DNA from: Streptomyces capitiformicae | GTDB lineage: Bacteria > Actinomycetota > Actinomycetes > Streptomycetales > Streptomycetaceae | Length of the DNA stretch: 64,000 nt | Reading direction: 5' to 3' | Assembly: GCF_002214185.1 (NCBI RefSeq) | Contig: NZ_CP022161.1 | Span: forward strand, 5,463,486-5,527,485 | In this document: piece after piece, positions 39,096-47,006 of the stretch | Numbering within the stretch: the stretch's first letter is position 1 | Layout of the letters: the number at the start of each line of letters is the position of its first letter | Notes under the pieces: generated by a model | Seen by the model: the letters and a program-made list of their open reading frames with translations, nothing else | Told to the model about the DNA's origin: nothing | The model's database searches: none | Program-made: the position numbers and the translations under genes

Positions 39096-39748
39096 CTGCT
39101 GACGTCGTAGACATTAGCACCCTGATCGGCGGGAGGAAAAATCGATATCCGCACGGTCGCGGAGGCGCTCGCACGGGCCGCCCGGACGGCCGCCCAGAGC
39201 AGGACCTCGGGCCCCGGCAGCCATGGCCCCCGGGTGTCCGGGGCGACGACCCACCGAGACCCGAGCCGGGCGTGCTCGCCGGGGTCGGTGGTGTCGGTGG
39301 TGTCAGTGGTGCCGGTGGTGCCGGTGGTGCGCACTGCGGGGACGGTCACCGCGTCTCCGGCGCCGTGACAGAGGAGCGGCGGAACGGCGCCGGTGCGGCC
39401 GGGGGAGCCCCATTCCTCCCACTCCAGGAGCGCGGGCAGGCGGTGGGCGGTGCCGGGCGAGGCGAAGAGCAGCATGCGTCCGCGGTACACGGCCACCGGT
39501 CCGGACCCGGGCCCCTCGTCCCACAGCCGGTCGAGCATCCGCCGCCCGAAGATCGCCGGCACACTGACGACATCGAACACGGTCCCGCAAGGCAGCACCA
39601 CCGGCGCCGCCGGCCGCTCCTCCCACAACGCCAACGTGCTACGCGGATACGTCCCCGCCGAGGCCAGCCAAGCCGCCCCCTCCACCGTGACCCCCGAAGC
39701 GCCCAGTCCACCCTTCGGACACCTGCCCGATCCAGTCCCACCGCTCAT
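39086..39748 (-). CDS. Conserved protein, bifunctional primase/polymerase-like
   Basis: A 220-residue cytoplasmic protein from ATG 39748 (an ATG at 39844 is also in frame). The conserved core reads AWLASAGTYPRSTLALWEERPAAPVVLPCGTVFDVVSVPAIFGRRMLDRLWDEGPGSGPVAVYRGRMLLFASPGTAHRLPALLEWEEWG and later GSRWVVAPDTRGPWLPGPEVLLWAAVRAA. I recall this Streptomyces family being annotated as bifunctional DNA primase/polymerase, but I see no clear catalytic motif, so the activity is doubtful. Residues 163-177 are a Thr-Thr-Gly/Asp repeat (TTGTTGTTDTTDTTD), from a 9-base DNA repeat. The 3' end overlaps tRNA-Lys by 10 bases. Confidence 0.65.
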   Translation of the reverse strand: MSGGTGSGRCPKGGLGASGVTVEGAAWLASAGTYPRSTLALWEERPAAPVVLPCGTVFDVVSVPAIFGRRMLDRLWDEGPGSGPVAVYRGRMLLFASPGTAHRLPALLEWEEWGSPGRTGAVPPLLCHGAGDAVTVPAVRTTGTTGTTDTTDTTDPGEHARLGSRWVVAPDTRGPWLPGPEVLLWAAVRAARASASATVRISIFPPADQGANVYDVSRRR

Positions 39749-39813
39749 ACATCCAGATCTACCGCCCGTCACCACCCGATTCCCCAGGGTTGCCGAATTC
39801 CGGTACGGGAGCA

Positions 39814-39835
39814 GGGCAAGTGGGCTATCTTGCCC
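39814..39835. promoter_or_regulatory. Inverted repeat upstream of the primase-like gene
   Basis: gggcaag (39814-39820) and cttgccc (39829-39835) form a perfect inverted repeat with an 8-base spacer, 66 bases before the start at 39748. A short ggcatatgcc palindrome follows at 39841-39850. Operator-like, binding protein unknown. Confidence 0.4.
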
Positions 39836-39873
39836 ACCCGGCATATGCCGGGGGTCGTATCTGGACGCAATCG

Positions 39874-39945
39874 TGCCGCTGGGACGATGGGGGTACCTCC
39901 CGCTCGAGCGAAGCCGAGAGCGGGGGAGGGTGGGCGTAGCGGCAC
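39874..39945 (-). repeat. Dispersed hairpin repeat, family B (copy 1)
   Basis: The ends gtgccgct and agcggcac are inverted repeats enclosing cctcccgctcgagcgaagcc and gagagcgggggagg, which form a hairpin. The same element in the other orientation, expanded, is at 46801-46984. Confidence 0.8.
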
Positions 39946-40026
39946 CCGGCCGGCGCCGGTGAGCGAAACCCCGCCCCGAGCTCAGCCCCGCGCCGGGTCA
40001 CGTACAGCCAGGCCTCAGAGAAGCCC

Positions 40027-40389
40027 TCAGATGACCTCCGGCCCGCTCGCATCCCGGCCCCGCAACAGATCCCGCCCAAACTCGATCATCTTCTTCGCAT
40101 AGTCCTCGGTCCACTCCGCCCGCTCCGCGACATCCGCCGCGGTCAGCCGATCGAACCGCCGAGGATCGGCAAGCTGCGCCGCCGCGATCGCCTGGAACTC
40201 CACCGCCCGATCCGCCGCCGCCCGAAACGCCTGCGCCAACTCCGTCGCCCGCGCCAACAACGCCCGCGGATCGTCGATCGACTCCAGATCGAAGAAGTGC
40301 TCGGGATCACCGGCCGCCTCCGCCGGCTCGAAGAGCAGGGGCGCGGGGCGTAGCCGCGGTTCGTGCCGACGCGGCGTGGGCTCCGCCAT
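40027..40389 (-). CDS. Conserved small helical protein
   Basis: A 120-residue soluble protein, mostly helical: DDPRALLARATELAQAFRAAADRAVEFQAIAAAQLADPRRFDRLTAADVAERAEWTEDYAKKMIEFGRDLLRG. The middle has helix-turn-helix-like features (LTAADVAERAEWTEDYAKKMIEFG), so it could bind DNA, but I do not recognise the family. The N-terminus is Pro/Arg-rich. It is downstream of the helicase gene on the same strand with a gap of about 110 bases. Function unknown; the steady codon bias supports it as a real gene. Confidence 0.6.
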   Translation of the reverse strand: MAEPTPRRHEPRLRPAPLLFEPAEAAGDPEHFFDLESIDDPRALLARATELAQAFRAAADRAVEFQAIAAAQLADPRRFDRLTAADVAERAEWTEDYAKKMIEFGRDLLRGRDASGPEVI

Positions 40390-40502
40390 GTCTCGTCCTC
40401 CTCGTACGACGGTTCAGTGGGCCTGTCCCCGGGGGCGTCCCAAAAGGAGGGCCACCGTCCATTGTCTCGTGACCGCGCAAGTAGGCATCAAGCCTTGGCG
40501 CC

Positions 40503-41864
40503 CTAAGGCCGCCACCCCACCCGATGCTCCGCAAGCGTCGCCAGCACCGCGTGGTTCGCCTCCCACCCGTCCGGGAACTTCACGGTCACCCCCAGCTGCA
40601 CCGGCTCGGTCGACGGATGGTCGTCGAGGAGCTCGGTCACCCCGGCCCGGCACACCACGATGCACGCATGCCGGTGCCGTGACGCGAGCACGCACAGCCG
40701 CCCGGTCTCCAGATGGAACGCCGTCGCGTCGGGCCGCCCGGACAGCGGATGCAGGACGACCGTGACGTCGTACTCCCGCCCTTGGAGCCGGTTCGCCGTG
40801 TCCACGACCACATCGGCGACCCCCAGCTCGGCCAGCGCGGAGCGCACGGCGGCGGCCTGGTCCCGATGGGCGGTTCCGACGGCGATCCGGTCGGCGGTCA
40901 ACGGCACGGGCTCCTCGGACCGCTCCGAGGTCGCCGCCCCACCCCGGTCGAGCAGCCGCCGTACGACCCGCGCGACCGCCCGTACCGCCTCGGGGTCGGT
41001 GCGGGGCGTGTGCCGCGCCGGCAGCTCCAGCAGCCCCCACCCCGACTCGGCCGCCTCGTCGATGACCCGGTCGGGACCCGAGCCGTCCGACGGCACCGCG
41101 AACCCGAGCCGCCGGTCCCCGTGCCCCGTACCACTCCGGAACGGCGTGAACGGATAGAACGCGTCCGAGACGAGCGGCGCGGCGGACGCCGGAAGCCGCC
41201 ACGACACCGGCAGCCGGTGCTGCGGCAGCTCGGGGTTGTGGGCGAGCAGCGTCGTCACCGCCGAGGCCGACGGGTCGTACGACAGCCCCGCCCACTGCTC
41301 GCTGCCGACGATCGCGAACGGGTCCAGCTGCCCGGGGTCGCCCACGAACAGCGCCCGCTCGAACAGCCCCGCCACGGCCAGCAGCGCGTCCGACCGCATC
41401 TGGTACGCCTCGTCGACGATCGCGTGCCGCCACGGCTCGACCCCCTTGACGTGCGCCCACTTGGCGGCCGTGGAGATCACGACGTCGAGCCCGGCGAGCT
41501 CGGCCGCCTTCGTCGACTTCCGTACGTTCGGCAGAGCGTCCAGCGCCTTGTCGTACGGGTCGCTGTCGCTGCTGTGCAGCCGCCCGACCGGGAGGTCCGC
41601 GTCCTTCTCCGCGAGCCGGATCACCAGGTCGTCCACCTGCGCGTTCGTCTGCGCGATGATCATCAACGGGCGCCCGGCGGAGGCGAGCTCGAGCGCGGCG
41701 CGCACGACGAGCGTGGACTTCCCGGCCCCGGGCGGCGAGTCGACGACGACACCGCGCGCGGTGCCGTGCAGGGTGTCGCGGAGAATCGAGTCGGTGGCCT
41801 GTGCGGCGGCGATACCGGGATCAATAGGAGCTTTCCGGTCCTGGTCCGTCACTGGTTGTGCCAT
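40503..41864 (-). CDS. SF1-type DNA/RNA helicase-like ATPase
   Basis: A 453-residue P-loop ATPase of superfamily 1 (Upf1/Dna2-like). Walker A is DSPPGAGKST (43-51), motif Ia AQTNAQVDDLV, motif II HAIVDEAYQM (DEAY rather than the usual DEAQ), and motif III LFVGDPGQLDPF. The C-terminal motifs include VGTAHRDQAAAVRSAL, VDTANRLQGREYDVTVVLHPLSG and FHLETGRLCVLASRHRHACIVVC (motif V/VI with Arg finger). It is third in a nuclease-partner-helicase set, separated from the partner by a TnpB-element relic. Nucleic-acid unwinding with the nuclease is inferred; role in repair or defence unknown. Confidence 0.82.
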   Translation of the reverse strand: MAQPVTDQDRKAPIDPGIAAAQATDSILRDTLHGTARGVVVDSPPGAGKSTLVVRAALELASAGRPLMIIAQTNAQVDDLVIRLAEKDADLPVGRLHSSDSDPYDKALDALPNVRKSTKAAELAGLDVVISTAAKWAHVKGVEPWRHAIVDEAYQMRSDALLAVAGLFERALFVGDPGQLDPFAIVGSEQWAGLSYDPSASAVTTLLAHNPELPQHRLPVSWRLPASAAPLVSDAFYPFTPFRSGTGHGDRRLGFAVPSDGSGPDRVIDEAAESGWGLLELPARHTPRTDPEAVRAVARVVRRLLDRGGAATSERSEEPVPLTADRIAVGTAHRDQAAAVRSALAELGVADVVVDTANRLQGREYDVTVVLHPLSGRPDATAFHLETGRLCVLASRHRHACIVVCRAGVTELLDDHPSTEPVQLGVTVKFPDGWEANHAVLATLAEHRVGWRP

Positions 41865-41879
41865 TCAGGTGACGGATGG

Positions 41880-42052
41880 TAGCTTCGTTGTGTGCTGAGC
41901 GAGAGCCAAGCCAGCACAGCAAACTCCAATCTCTGGGGAGACCGGGCTGGTTCCAACCCGGCTGGTGTTGATCGCGGAAGACTCGGGCGCTCGTTGAGCG
42001 GTCGAGCGGCGTGAGCCAGGAATCCCGCTTGTTCGCAAGGGGGAGGGTTCAA
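41880..42052 (+). mobile_element. IS200/IS605 (TnpB) right-end and omega-RNA-like relic
   Basis: gatcgcggaagactcgggcg, tcgagcggcgtgagccagga and the terminal hairpin aatcccgcttg-ttcg-caagggggagg followed by gttcaa resemble, from memory, the end of Streptomyces tnpB elements, where the omega RNA scaffold lies. No tnpB frame is present. It starts just before the helicase start codon and its TTCAA end supplies the partner gene's stop codon on the other strand. A 67-residue frame on the minus strand (41849-42052) looks spurious. Confidence 0.5.
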
Positions 42053-43653
42053 AGCACGTCCTCCTCGGTCACGGGGTCGGCGACTTCGGACACGGCGGCC
42101 GCCTCACCCGGCGGCCCGCCGTGCGTCCACGGTGTCTCCTCGGGGTCGGGCAGCTTGGCTCCGCCCCGCTGGTCGTGCTCGAAGAGGGTGAAGCAGAGAA
42201 GGTCGCCCTTCTCGGGGACGGACCCCTCCTCCGGCTCCTTGCCGCGCCCCATCTTGTCCATGATCCGCAGCACCACCAGGGCGCCGTCGTCCTCGTACCC
42301 CACGAACTCGGCCGTCTGCGGCTTTCCGCCCAGCGAGCGGTACACCTTCGCACGCTCCCCGAGATGCGGCCGGTCCTGCGTCCGTACGGTGACCAGCGGC
42401 CGTGGGCTGGGCCGCTTGCCCTCGCTGTACGCCATCACCACCTCGACGACCTCACCGGCGAACGCCTCCCCGGCCAGCCGTCGCCCGGCCATGACGAGCG
42501 GGTCGTCCAGGGCCTCCTGGGCGTCGAGGCGGGCCTGCTCCCGCTCCCGCGCGGCCAGTTTGTTCGCGGCGGTGACCGCGTCGTCGATGCGCGGTTGCGG
42601 GGGCTCCCCGGCGAGGACACGATCCCGGTGGCCGGTGAAGGACCAGCGGTCGCGGGTCCACCGGTCGGCCACATGGGCACCCTCCTCCGGCAGATCGCGA
42701 CGCAGCAGGTCGAGGCCGTGCCAGACCGCGTCCCAGGTGGGCCGGGTGCGGCTCTCGACCAGGGCCCGGATCTCCCGCTCGGCGGCGGTCAGCGCCCCCA
42801 GCCGGTCGTCGGCCTCCATGCCGTCCTCGGCGGCGGCCAGGGCGAGCCGTGCCCGGTCGTACCGCTCGATGGCCGGGGCCAGCAGCTTGTTGTCGAACGC
42901 CGGGTCGGTGGCGGGACCGGCGGGCGGACACAGCAGCTGGCCCTCCGTGTCCCGCGCCAGCTCGGCCCACCGCGCCGCCGCCTCGCCCGACTGCCCCTCC
43001 GGGGGGTCGATCCAGGCGAGCAGCGACCCCAGGTGCTGGTCCTCGACGCCGGACTGCCCGGTCGCCCAGTGGTGTGACAGCAGGTCGGTCAGGGCGAGCA
43101 GCAGTGAGGAGCCCGGCACCCGCGCCCGCTCCCCGAAGTGCGTGAGCCACCGCCCGAGCAGCGGCACCCGCGGCGGCGCCGGATGCGGTGCCTCCGGATC
43201 CTGCTCTGCGGTGCGCCTGAACCGCATGGAGCGCCCGAGGAGCCGTACGAAGTCGATGCCCGTGCGGCTGGGCACGATCAACTGCGGGGCGTCCGCGCAC
43301 AGTTCGACCTCGACCTTGACCCGCTTGCCGGTCTCGGGATCGGTCTCGCCCCGCTCGGCGGCCTCCACGACGTCGGCGTACGCGTCCATGTACGGCAGTA
43401 CGACGTCGGCGAGCTCCACCAGGAACGCGAACCGCAGATCACGGTCCCGGGGCTGTGGCACCACCAGCAGGCGCGGCGTGTCCCGGTCGGTGCCGACGAG
43501 CGCGCCCAGCGGGGCCCCGGCCTCACCGGCGGTGGTGAGCGGCACGAAGACGAGTGGGTGCTCGGAGAGATGCCGGTGGCGGACGGTGGCGCTGGGCTGG
43601 GCCCGGCCCGTGCTGACGGCTTCGAGGCGGGCCAGGGTCGACATCAGCGACAT
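42049..43653 (-). CDS. Conserved partner protein of the nuclease-helicase set
   Basis: A 534-residue soluble protein starting MSLMSTLARLEAVSTGRAQPS; frames extending further upstream overlap the nuclease gene and are spurious. It has a beta-rich first half (HPLVFVPLTTAGEAGAPLGALVGTDRDTPRLLVVPQPRDRDLRFAFLVELADVVLPYMDAY). A helical middle holds a charged coiled-coil-like run (NKLAAREREQARLDAQEAL), and a small beta region comes near the end (LVTVRTQDRPHLGERAKVYRSLG). No catalytic motif is recognised. The start overlaps the nuclease stop by 10 bases, so the two are coupled. A structural or substrate-handling subunit is inferred from context only. Confidence 0.75.
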   Translation of the reverse strand: MSLMSTLARLEAVSTGRAQPSATVRHRHLSEHPLVFVPLTTAGEAGAPLGALVGTDRDTPRLLVVPQPRDRDLRFAFLVELADVVLPYMDAYADVVEAAERGETDPETGKRVKVEVELCADAPQLIVPSRTGIDFVRLLGRSMRFRRTAEQDPEAPHPAPPRVPLLGRWLTHFGERARVPGSSLLLALTDLLSHHWATGQSGVEDQHLGSLLAWIDPPEGQSGEAAARWAELARDTEGQLLCPPAGPATDPAFDNKLLAPAIERYDRARLALAAAEDGMEADDRLGALTAAEREIRALVESRTRPTWDAVWHGLDLLRRDLPEEGAHVADRWTRDRWSFTGHRDRVLAGEPPQPRIDDAVTAANKLAAREREQARLDAQEALDDPLVMAGRRLAGEAFAGEVVEVVMAYSEGKRPSPRPLVTVRTQDRPHLGERAKVYRSLGGKPQTAEFVGYEDDGALVVLRIMDKMGRGKEPEEGSVPEKGDLLCFTLFEHDQRGGAKLPDPEETPWTHGGPPGEAAAVSEVADPVTEEDVL

Positions 43654-44975
43654 GTCCCACCCCCGGTGGATTCGGCGCTCAGCGCCTCCGCCCGCAGCTC
43701 CGCGGCTCTCCGCAGCGCCGCCACCGTCGGGTCGTCGGGGTCGCCGGCCATGCCGTGGGCCGCCGCCAGTACGTCCTCGACCGTGGTGAGGCCGCCCAGC
43801 TCGGCCCGTGCGGCGCGCCCCAGGGACGTCACCGCGCCCTCCGCGCGGGAGCGGGCCCGGCAGTGGAAGGCCAGCTCGCAGGCGGCCAGGCACTCGGGGG
43901 CGTAGGTGGCGGAGAGGGCCTCGACGGCGGTCGTCAGCTCCTCCTGGGGAAGATCCGGGGCGAAGCAGGTCCCTTCGGGGAGGGAGTCCGCGATCTCCTC
44001 GATACGGGTGAGCCGGGTCAACTGGCGGCGGGTGACCGCCCGTTGCTTACGGACATCCACCGCGGCGGCCGTAGGGAGGTTGGTGAAGTCCTTGGGGCAC
44101 ACCAGCAGCACCCGGTGACGCACCTCGGGCGCCGGGCCGCCCTTTTGGGCGCTCCGCCTCCGGGGCGCCTCAGCCGGTGTCGAGGGGACGACCGTGCTCG
44201 ACCCTTCGGGCCTCCGCGCGCTCGCCCCCTCGACACCGGCGCGCCCCTCCGGCTCCGCGCCGAGCCGGGCGGCGACCTCCTCCAGGGCCAGGACGTACAC
44301 CGCGGACTGGCGGGCCGCCGCGCCGACCTTCGCCGCGTCCGCCGAACCGTCCAGCATCGGGAAGGACTTGATCTCCACGACCGTCCAGGTGCCGTCCGGG
44401 TGCACCACCACCGCGTCCGGCTCCAGGAAGGCGGGGGAGCCCGCGACGTCCAGCGCCAGCATGGGGTGGTCGAGCAGCGCCCAGCCGCCGGTGTCCGTGG
44501 CCTCGCGCAGCGCCAGCGCCGTACGGGCGGCGCGGCCCTCGGGGCCGACGGCGGCGAGGTCGGGGACCGAGGCCGTGGTCGGCGGTTCGGCTCCCGGGTC
44601 CAGCTTCTCGTGCACCAGCCGCAGCAGCTCCGCGCCGCCGTCCGCTTTGACCCGGGCCTCGAAGGCGTTGCCCCGCATGAAGGCGAACTGGGACTGGCCG
44701 AAGGCGGAGGGCGAGCCGAGCGCGCTCGCCAGCACCGCCTTGTTCACCCCCGCGCCGTCCAGCAGCGCGCGCCGCTCGCAGCCGGGGTTGGCCGCGAGCG
44801 CGGCGAGGGCGCGCGCGTCCAGCGCCTTGGGTGGGACCTCGGGTCCGCGCAGCTCAGCGAGCCGCTGCCGCAGCGCCGTCCCCCGCGTCCGAGGAGACGG
44901 CACCCGGCTCGGGTTCGGTGATCCGCTGCCGTGGAATTCGCTCACCCGGGGAAGTCTGGCACCCACCACTGACAA
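43644..44975 (-). CDS. RecB/Cas4-like PD-(D/E)xK nuclease with probable 4Fe-4S cluster
   Basis: The 443-residue protein has the RecB-family nuclease core: FAFMRGNAFEARVKADGG, then Asp187 in FLEPDAVVVHPDG and Glu201-x-Lys203 in TWTVVEIKSF, followed by RQSAVYVLALEEV (QhxxY-like). Cys66 in NPGCERR, far upstream, and Cys362-x3-Cys366-x5-Cys372 in PECLAACELAFHCR could form the four-Cys Fe-S staple seen in AddB, Dna2 and Cas4. GTG 44945 is an alternative start; either way the 5' end overlaps the PAP2 gene by about 100 bases. First gene of the nuclease-partner-helicase set; likely cuts DNA with the helicase. Confidence 0.78.
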   Translation of the reverse strand: MSVVGARLPRVSEFHGSGSPNPSRVPSPRTRGTALRQRLAELRGPEVPPKALDARALAALAANPGCERRALLDGAGVNKAVLASALGSPSAFGQSQFAFMRGNAFEARVKADGGAELLRLVHEKLDPGAEPPTTASVPDLAAVGPEGRAARTALALREATDTGGWALLDHPMLALDVAGSPAFLEPDAVVVHPDGTWTVVEIKSFPMLDGSADAAKVGAAARQSAVYVLALEEVAARLGAEPEGRAGVEGASARRPEGSSTVVPSTPAEAPRRRSAQKGGPAPEVRHRVLLVCPKDFTNLPTAAAVDVRKQRAVTRRQLTRLTRIEEIADSLPEGTCFAPDLPQEELTTAVEALSATYAPECLAACELAFHCRARSRAEGAVTSLGRAARAELGGLTTVEDVLAAAHGMAGDPDDPTVAALRRAAELRAEALSAESTGGGTCR

Positions 44976-45954
44976 TTGGGGAAACCGTGCCCCGAGAGGC
45001 GGCCGCGACCGGTGTGACGGACTCCTCGGCGCGCCCCCACTCCGGGCCGGTCTCCGGCTTGCCCTCCGGCCCGGCCGACACTCCGAGCCCGAGCGAGACC
45101 CGGCACCGGTCCACGGCCCGCAGCACCACCGGCGTGAGCAGCAGACCCGCCCCCATCACGGCCGCGCCCGCCACCGCGTCGAGGAAGTAGTGGTTCGCGG
45201 TGCCCATCACCACGATCGTCGTGATCAGCGGATACGAGACGGCCGCTGTCCTCACCAGGCGCGAGCCGCCGCCGAGACGCCACAGGATGACACCGCACCA
45301 CAGCGACCAGCCGACGTGCAGGCTCGGCATCGCCGCGTACTGGTTCGTCATGCCGCCGAGCCCTCGGGGCGCGCTGGCCTCGCCGCCCCACCAGCCCCAC
45401 GCGCTGTAGTGGGCCATCGTGTCGACGAAGCCCTGCGCCGAGTGCAGGAGCCGGGGTGGGCAGGTGGGGTACAGGGTGAAGCCGATCAGGCCGATGAAGG
45501 TGGAGGTCATCAGCCAGGTGCGGGCCGCGCGGTAGTGCGCGGTGCGGGAGCGGAAGAGCCACACCAGGAGTACGGGGGTGACGAGGTAGTGCAGGGACGC
45601 GTACCAGAAGTCGGCGGGTATCCCTATCCAGGGTTCGCGGGTGAACAGCCGGTTCAGCGGATGCTCGGCGTTCAGCCACAGGGCCTTCTCGACGCGCAGG
45701 ATCGCTAGGCCGTGGTCGACGGCGTTCGCCGTGTCGCCGCGCGCGAGGAGCCGGCCGGCCGAGTACGCCCCGTACACCAGCAGGATCAGCGGCAGCTCGC
45801 GCCACCAGCGGAGCCGGAGCCGGGGCCGGGCGTGCGGAGCCGTCTCGGTGATCGGTGCGCCGGACCCTTCGCGGACCGATGCGCCAGGCCCTTCGCCGAC
45901 CGATGCCTCGATACCCTCGCCGACCGGTGCCTCGGTCGCCTCGGCCTGCGGCAT
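44854..45954 (-). CDS. PAP2-superfamily membrane phosphatase
   Basis: Type 2 phosphatidic-acid phosphatases remove phosphate from lipids or polyprenyl pyrophosphates at the membrane. The protein has a disordered N-terminus with GEG-rich near repeats, about six helices ([85 protein letters not shown]) and the catalytic motifs [14 protein letters not shown] and [11 protein letters not shown]. The TCPPRLL before them fits the inositol-phosphotransferase-like branch. The last 75 residues are low-complexity and overlap the nuclease gene. The two may be cotranscribed by chance only. Substrate unknown. Confidence 0.85.
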   Translation of the reverse strand: MPQAEATEAPVGEGIEASVGEGPGASVREGSGAPITETAPHARPRLRLRWWRELPLILLVYGAYSAGRLLARGDTANAVDHGLAILRVEKALWLNAEHPLNRLFTREPWIGIPADFWYASLHYLVTPVLLVWLFRSRTAHYRAARTWLMTSTFIGLIGFTLYPTCPPRLLHSAQGFVDTMAHYSAWGWWGGEASAPRGLGGMTNQYAAMPSLHVGWSLWCGVILWRLGGGSRLVRTAAVSYPLITTIVVMGTANHYFLDAVAGAAVMGAGLLLTPVVLRAVDRCRVSLGLGVSAGPEGKPETGPEWGRAEESVTPVAAASRGTVSPIVSGGCQTSPGERIPRQRITEPEPGAVSSDAGDGAAAAAR

Positions 45955-46126
45955 CCGATCGCCTCCCCCATCCGCTTTCGCCTGTGTTCATCTGTGCTTC
46001 GTGTGCAGGATGTTGTCCAAGACGCCGCTATCGCCTCACGGGTTGCTCCCCGACAGCCTGAGCGATGATGGAAACAACCGCCCCTTAATTTTTCCTTCTC
46101 GCAGAAGACACCCGAAAGGCCACCTC

Positions 46127-46732
46127 ATGGCACCGCGCATCCTGTTGGCCCGGCACGGACAGACGGAATGGTCCCTGCTCGGCAAGCACACCGGCAGGAC
46201 GGACATCCCCCTCCTCGAAGAGGGCCGACGCGGCGCGAAGCTCCTCGGCGAGCGCCTCCACCGGGCACCCCTGGACGGGCTGCCCGGTGTCGAGGTCCGT
46301 ACGAGTCCCCTCTCACGCGCGCGTGAGACCTGCGAACTGGCCGGCTTCGGCGACCGCGCCACCGTCTGGGACACGCTCATGGAGGTGGACTACGGGGCGT
46401 ACGAGGGACTCACCCCCGCCGAGATTCGGTCCTTCCGGCCGGGGTGGCTGATGTGGCGCGACGGTGTCCCCGAAGGGGAGACCCTTCGGCAGCTCACCGC
46501 GCGCGCGGACGAGGTGGTCGCGTGGGCGCGGTCCGCCGAGCGCGACGGCAGCGATGTCCTCGTCTTCGCCCATGGGCACATCCTGCGCTCCATAGCGGCA
46601 CGGTGGCTGGGGCTGGGCATCGACTTCGCGGCGCGGGTACGGCTGAACCCGACGTCGCTGTCGGTGCTGGGCTGGGCCTACGGGGAACCGGCGATCGAGT
46701 CCTGGAACGACACGGGGCACCTGGCCGGCTAG
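46127..46732 (+). CDS. Histidine phosphatase family protein
   Basis: Phosphoglycerate-mutase-like phosphatase, 201 residues. The nucleophile His lies in [30 protein letters not shown] (RHG motif). Second-site residues are in [17 protein letters not shown], the acid Glu is in [20 protein letters not shown], and the second His is in [20 protein letters not shown]. All catalytic parts are intact. ATG 46127 begins right at the family N-terminus ([12 protein letters not shown]); the frame stays open far upstream but this start fits best. Small, cytoplasmic, monocistronic, substrate unknown. Confidence 0.9.
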   Translation: MAPRILLARHGQTEWSLLGKHTGRTDIPLLEEGRRGAKLLGERLHRAPLDGLPGVEVRTSPLSRARETCELAGFGDRATVWDTLMEVDYGAYEGLTPAEIRSFRPGWLMWRDGVPEGETLRQLTARADEVVAWARSAERDGSDVLVFAHGHILRSIAARWLGLGIDFAARVRLNPTSLSVLGWAYGEPAIESWNDTGHLAG

Positions 46733-46800
46733 CCGTTGTGTGTCGGCGCCCGGCGTTCGCGGCTGGGCGGGGGTGGGTCGCGCTTGCCGGCGCTCACAGG

Positions 46801-46984
46801 GTGCCGCTGCGCCCACCCTCCCCCACTCTCGGCTTCTCCCCCACTCTCGGCTTCTCCCCCACTCTCGGCTTCTCCCCCACTCTCGGCTTCGCTCGAGCGG
46901 GAGGTGCCCCCATGAGCGGGAGGTGCCCCCATGAGCGGGAGGGGCCCCCATGAGCGGGAGGTGCCCCCATCGCCCCAGCGGCAC
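46801..46984 (+). repeat. Dispersed hairpin repeat, family B (copy 2), with arms expanded
   Basis: Between the ends gtgccgct and agcggcac, the left hairpin arm ctcccccactctcggctt is present four times (46818-46889) and the right arm gagcgggaggtgcccccat four times (46895-46970), meeting at cgctc. The copy at 39874-39945 has one of each. It lies between the histidine phosphatase and the TPR regulator and may terminate both. Confidence 0.9.
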
Positions 46985-47006
46985 GACTGCCCGCAGTCAG
47001 GACGGG

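Noticed and set aside
41849..42052. A 67-residue minus-strand gene
   Set aside because: It lies in the IS605-like relic, has no ribosome site or family features, and overlaps the helicase start.
46801..46984. CRISPR array
   Set aside because: The units are directly adjacent, without unique spacers, and the two unit types are complementary arms of one hairpin.
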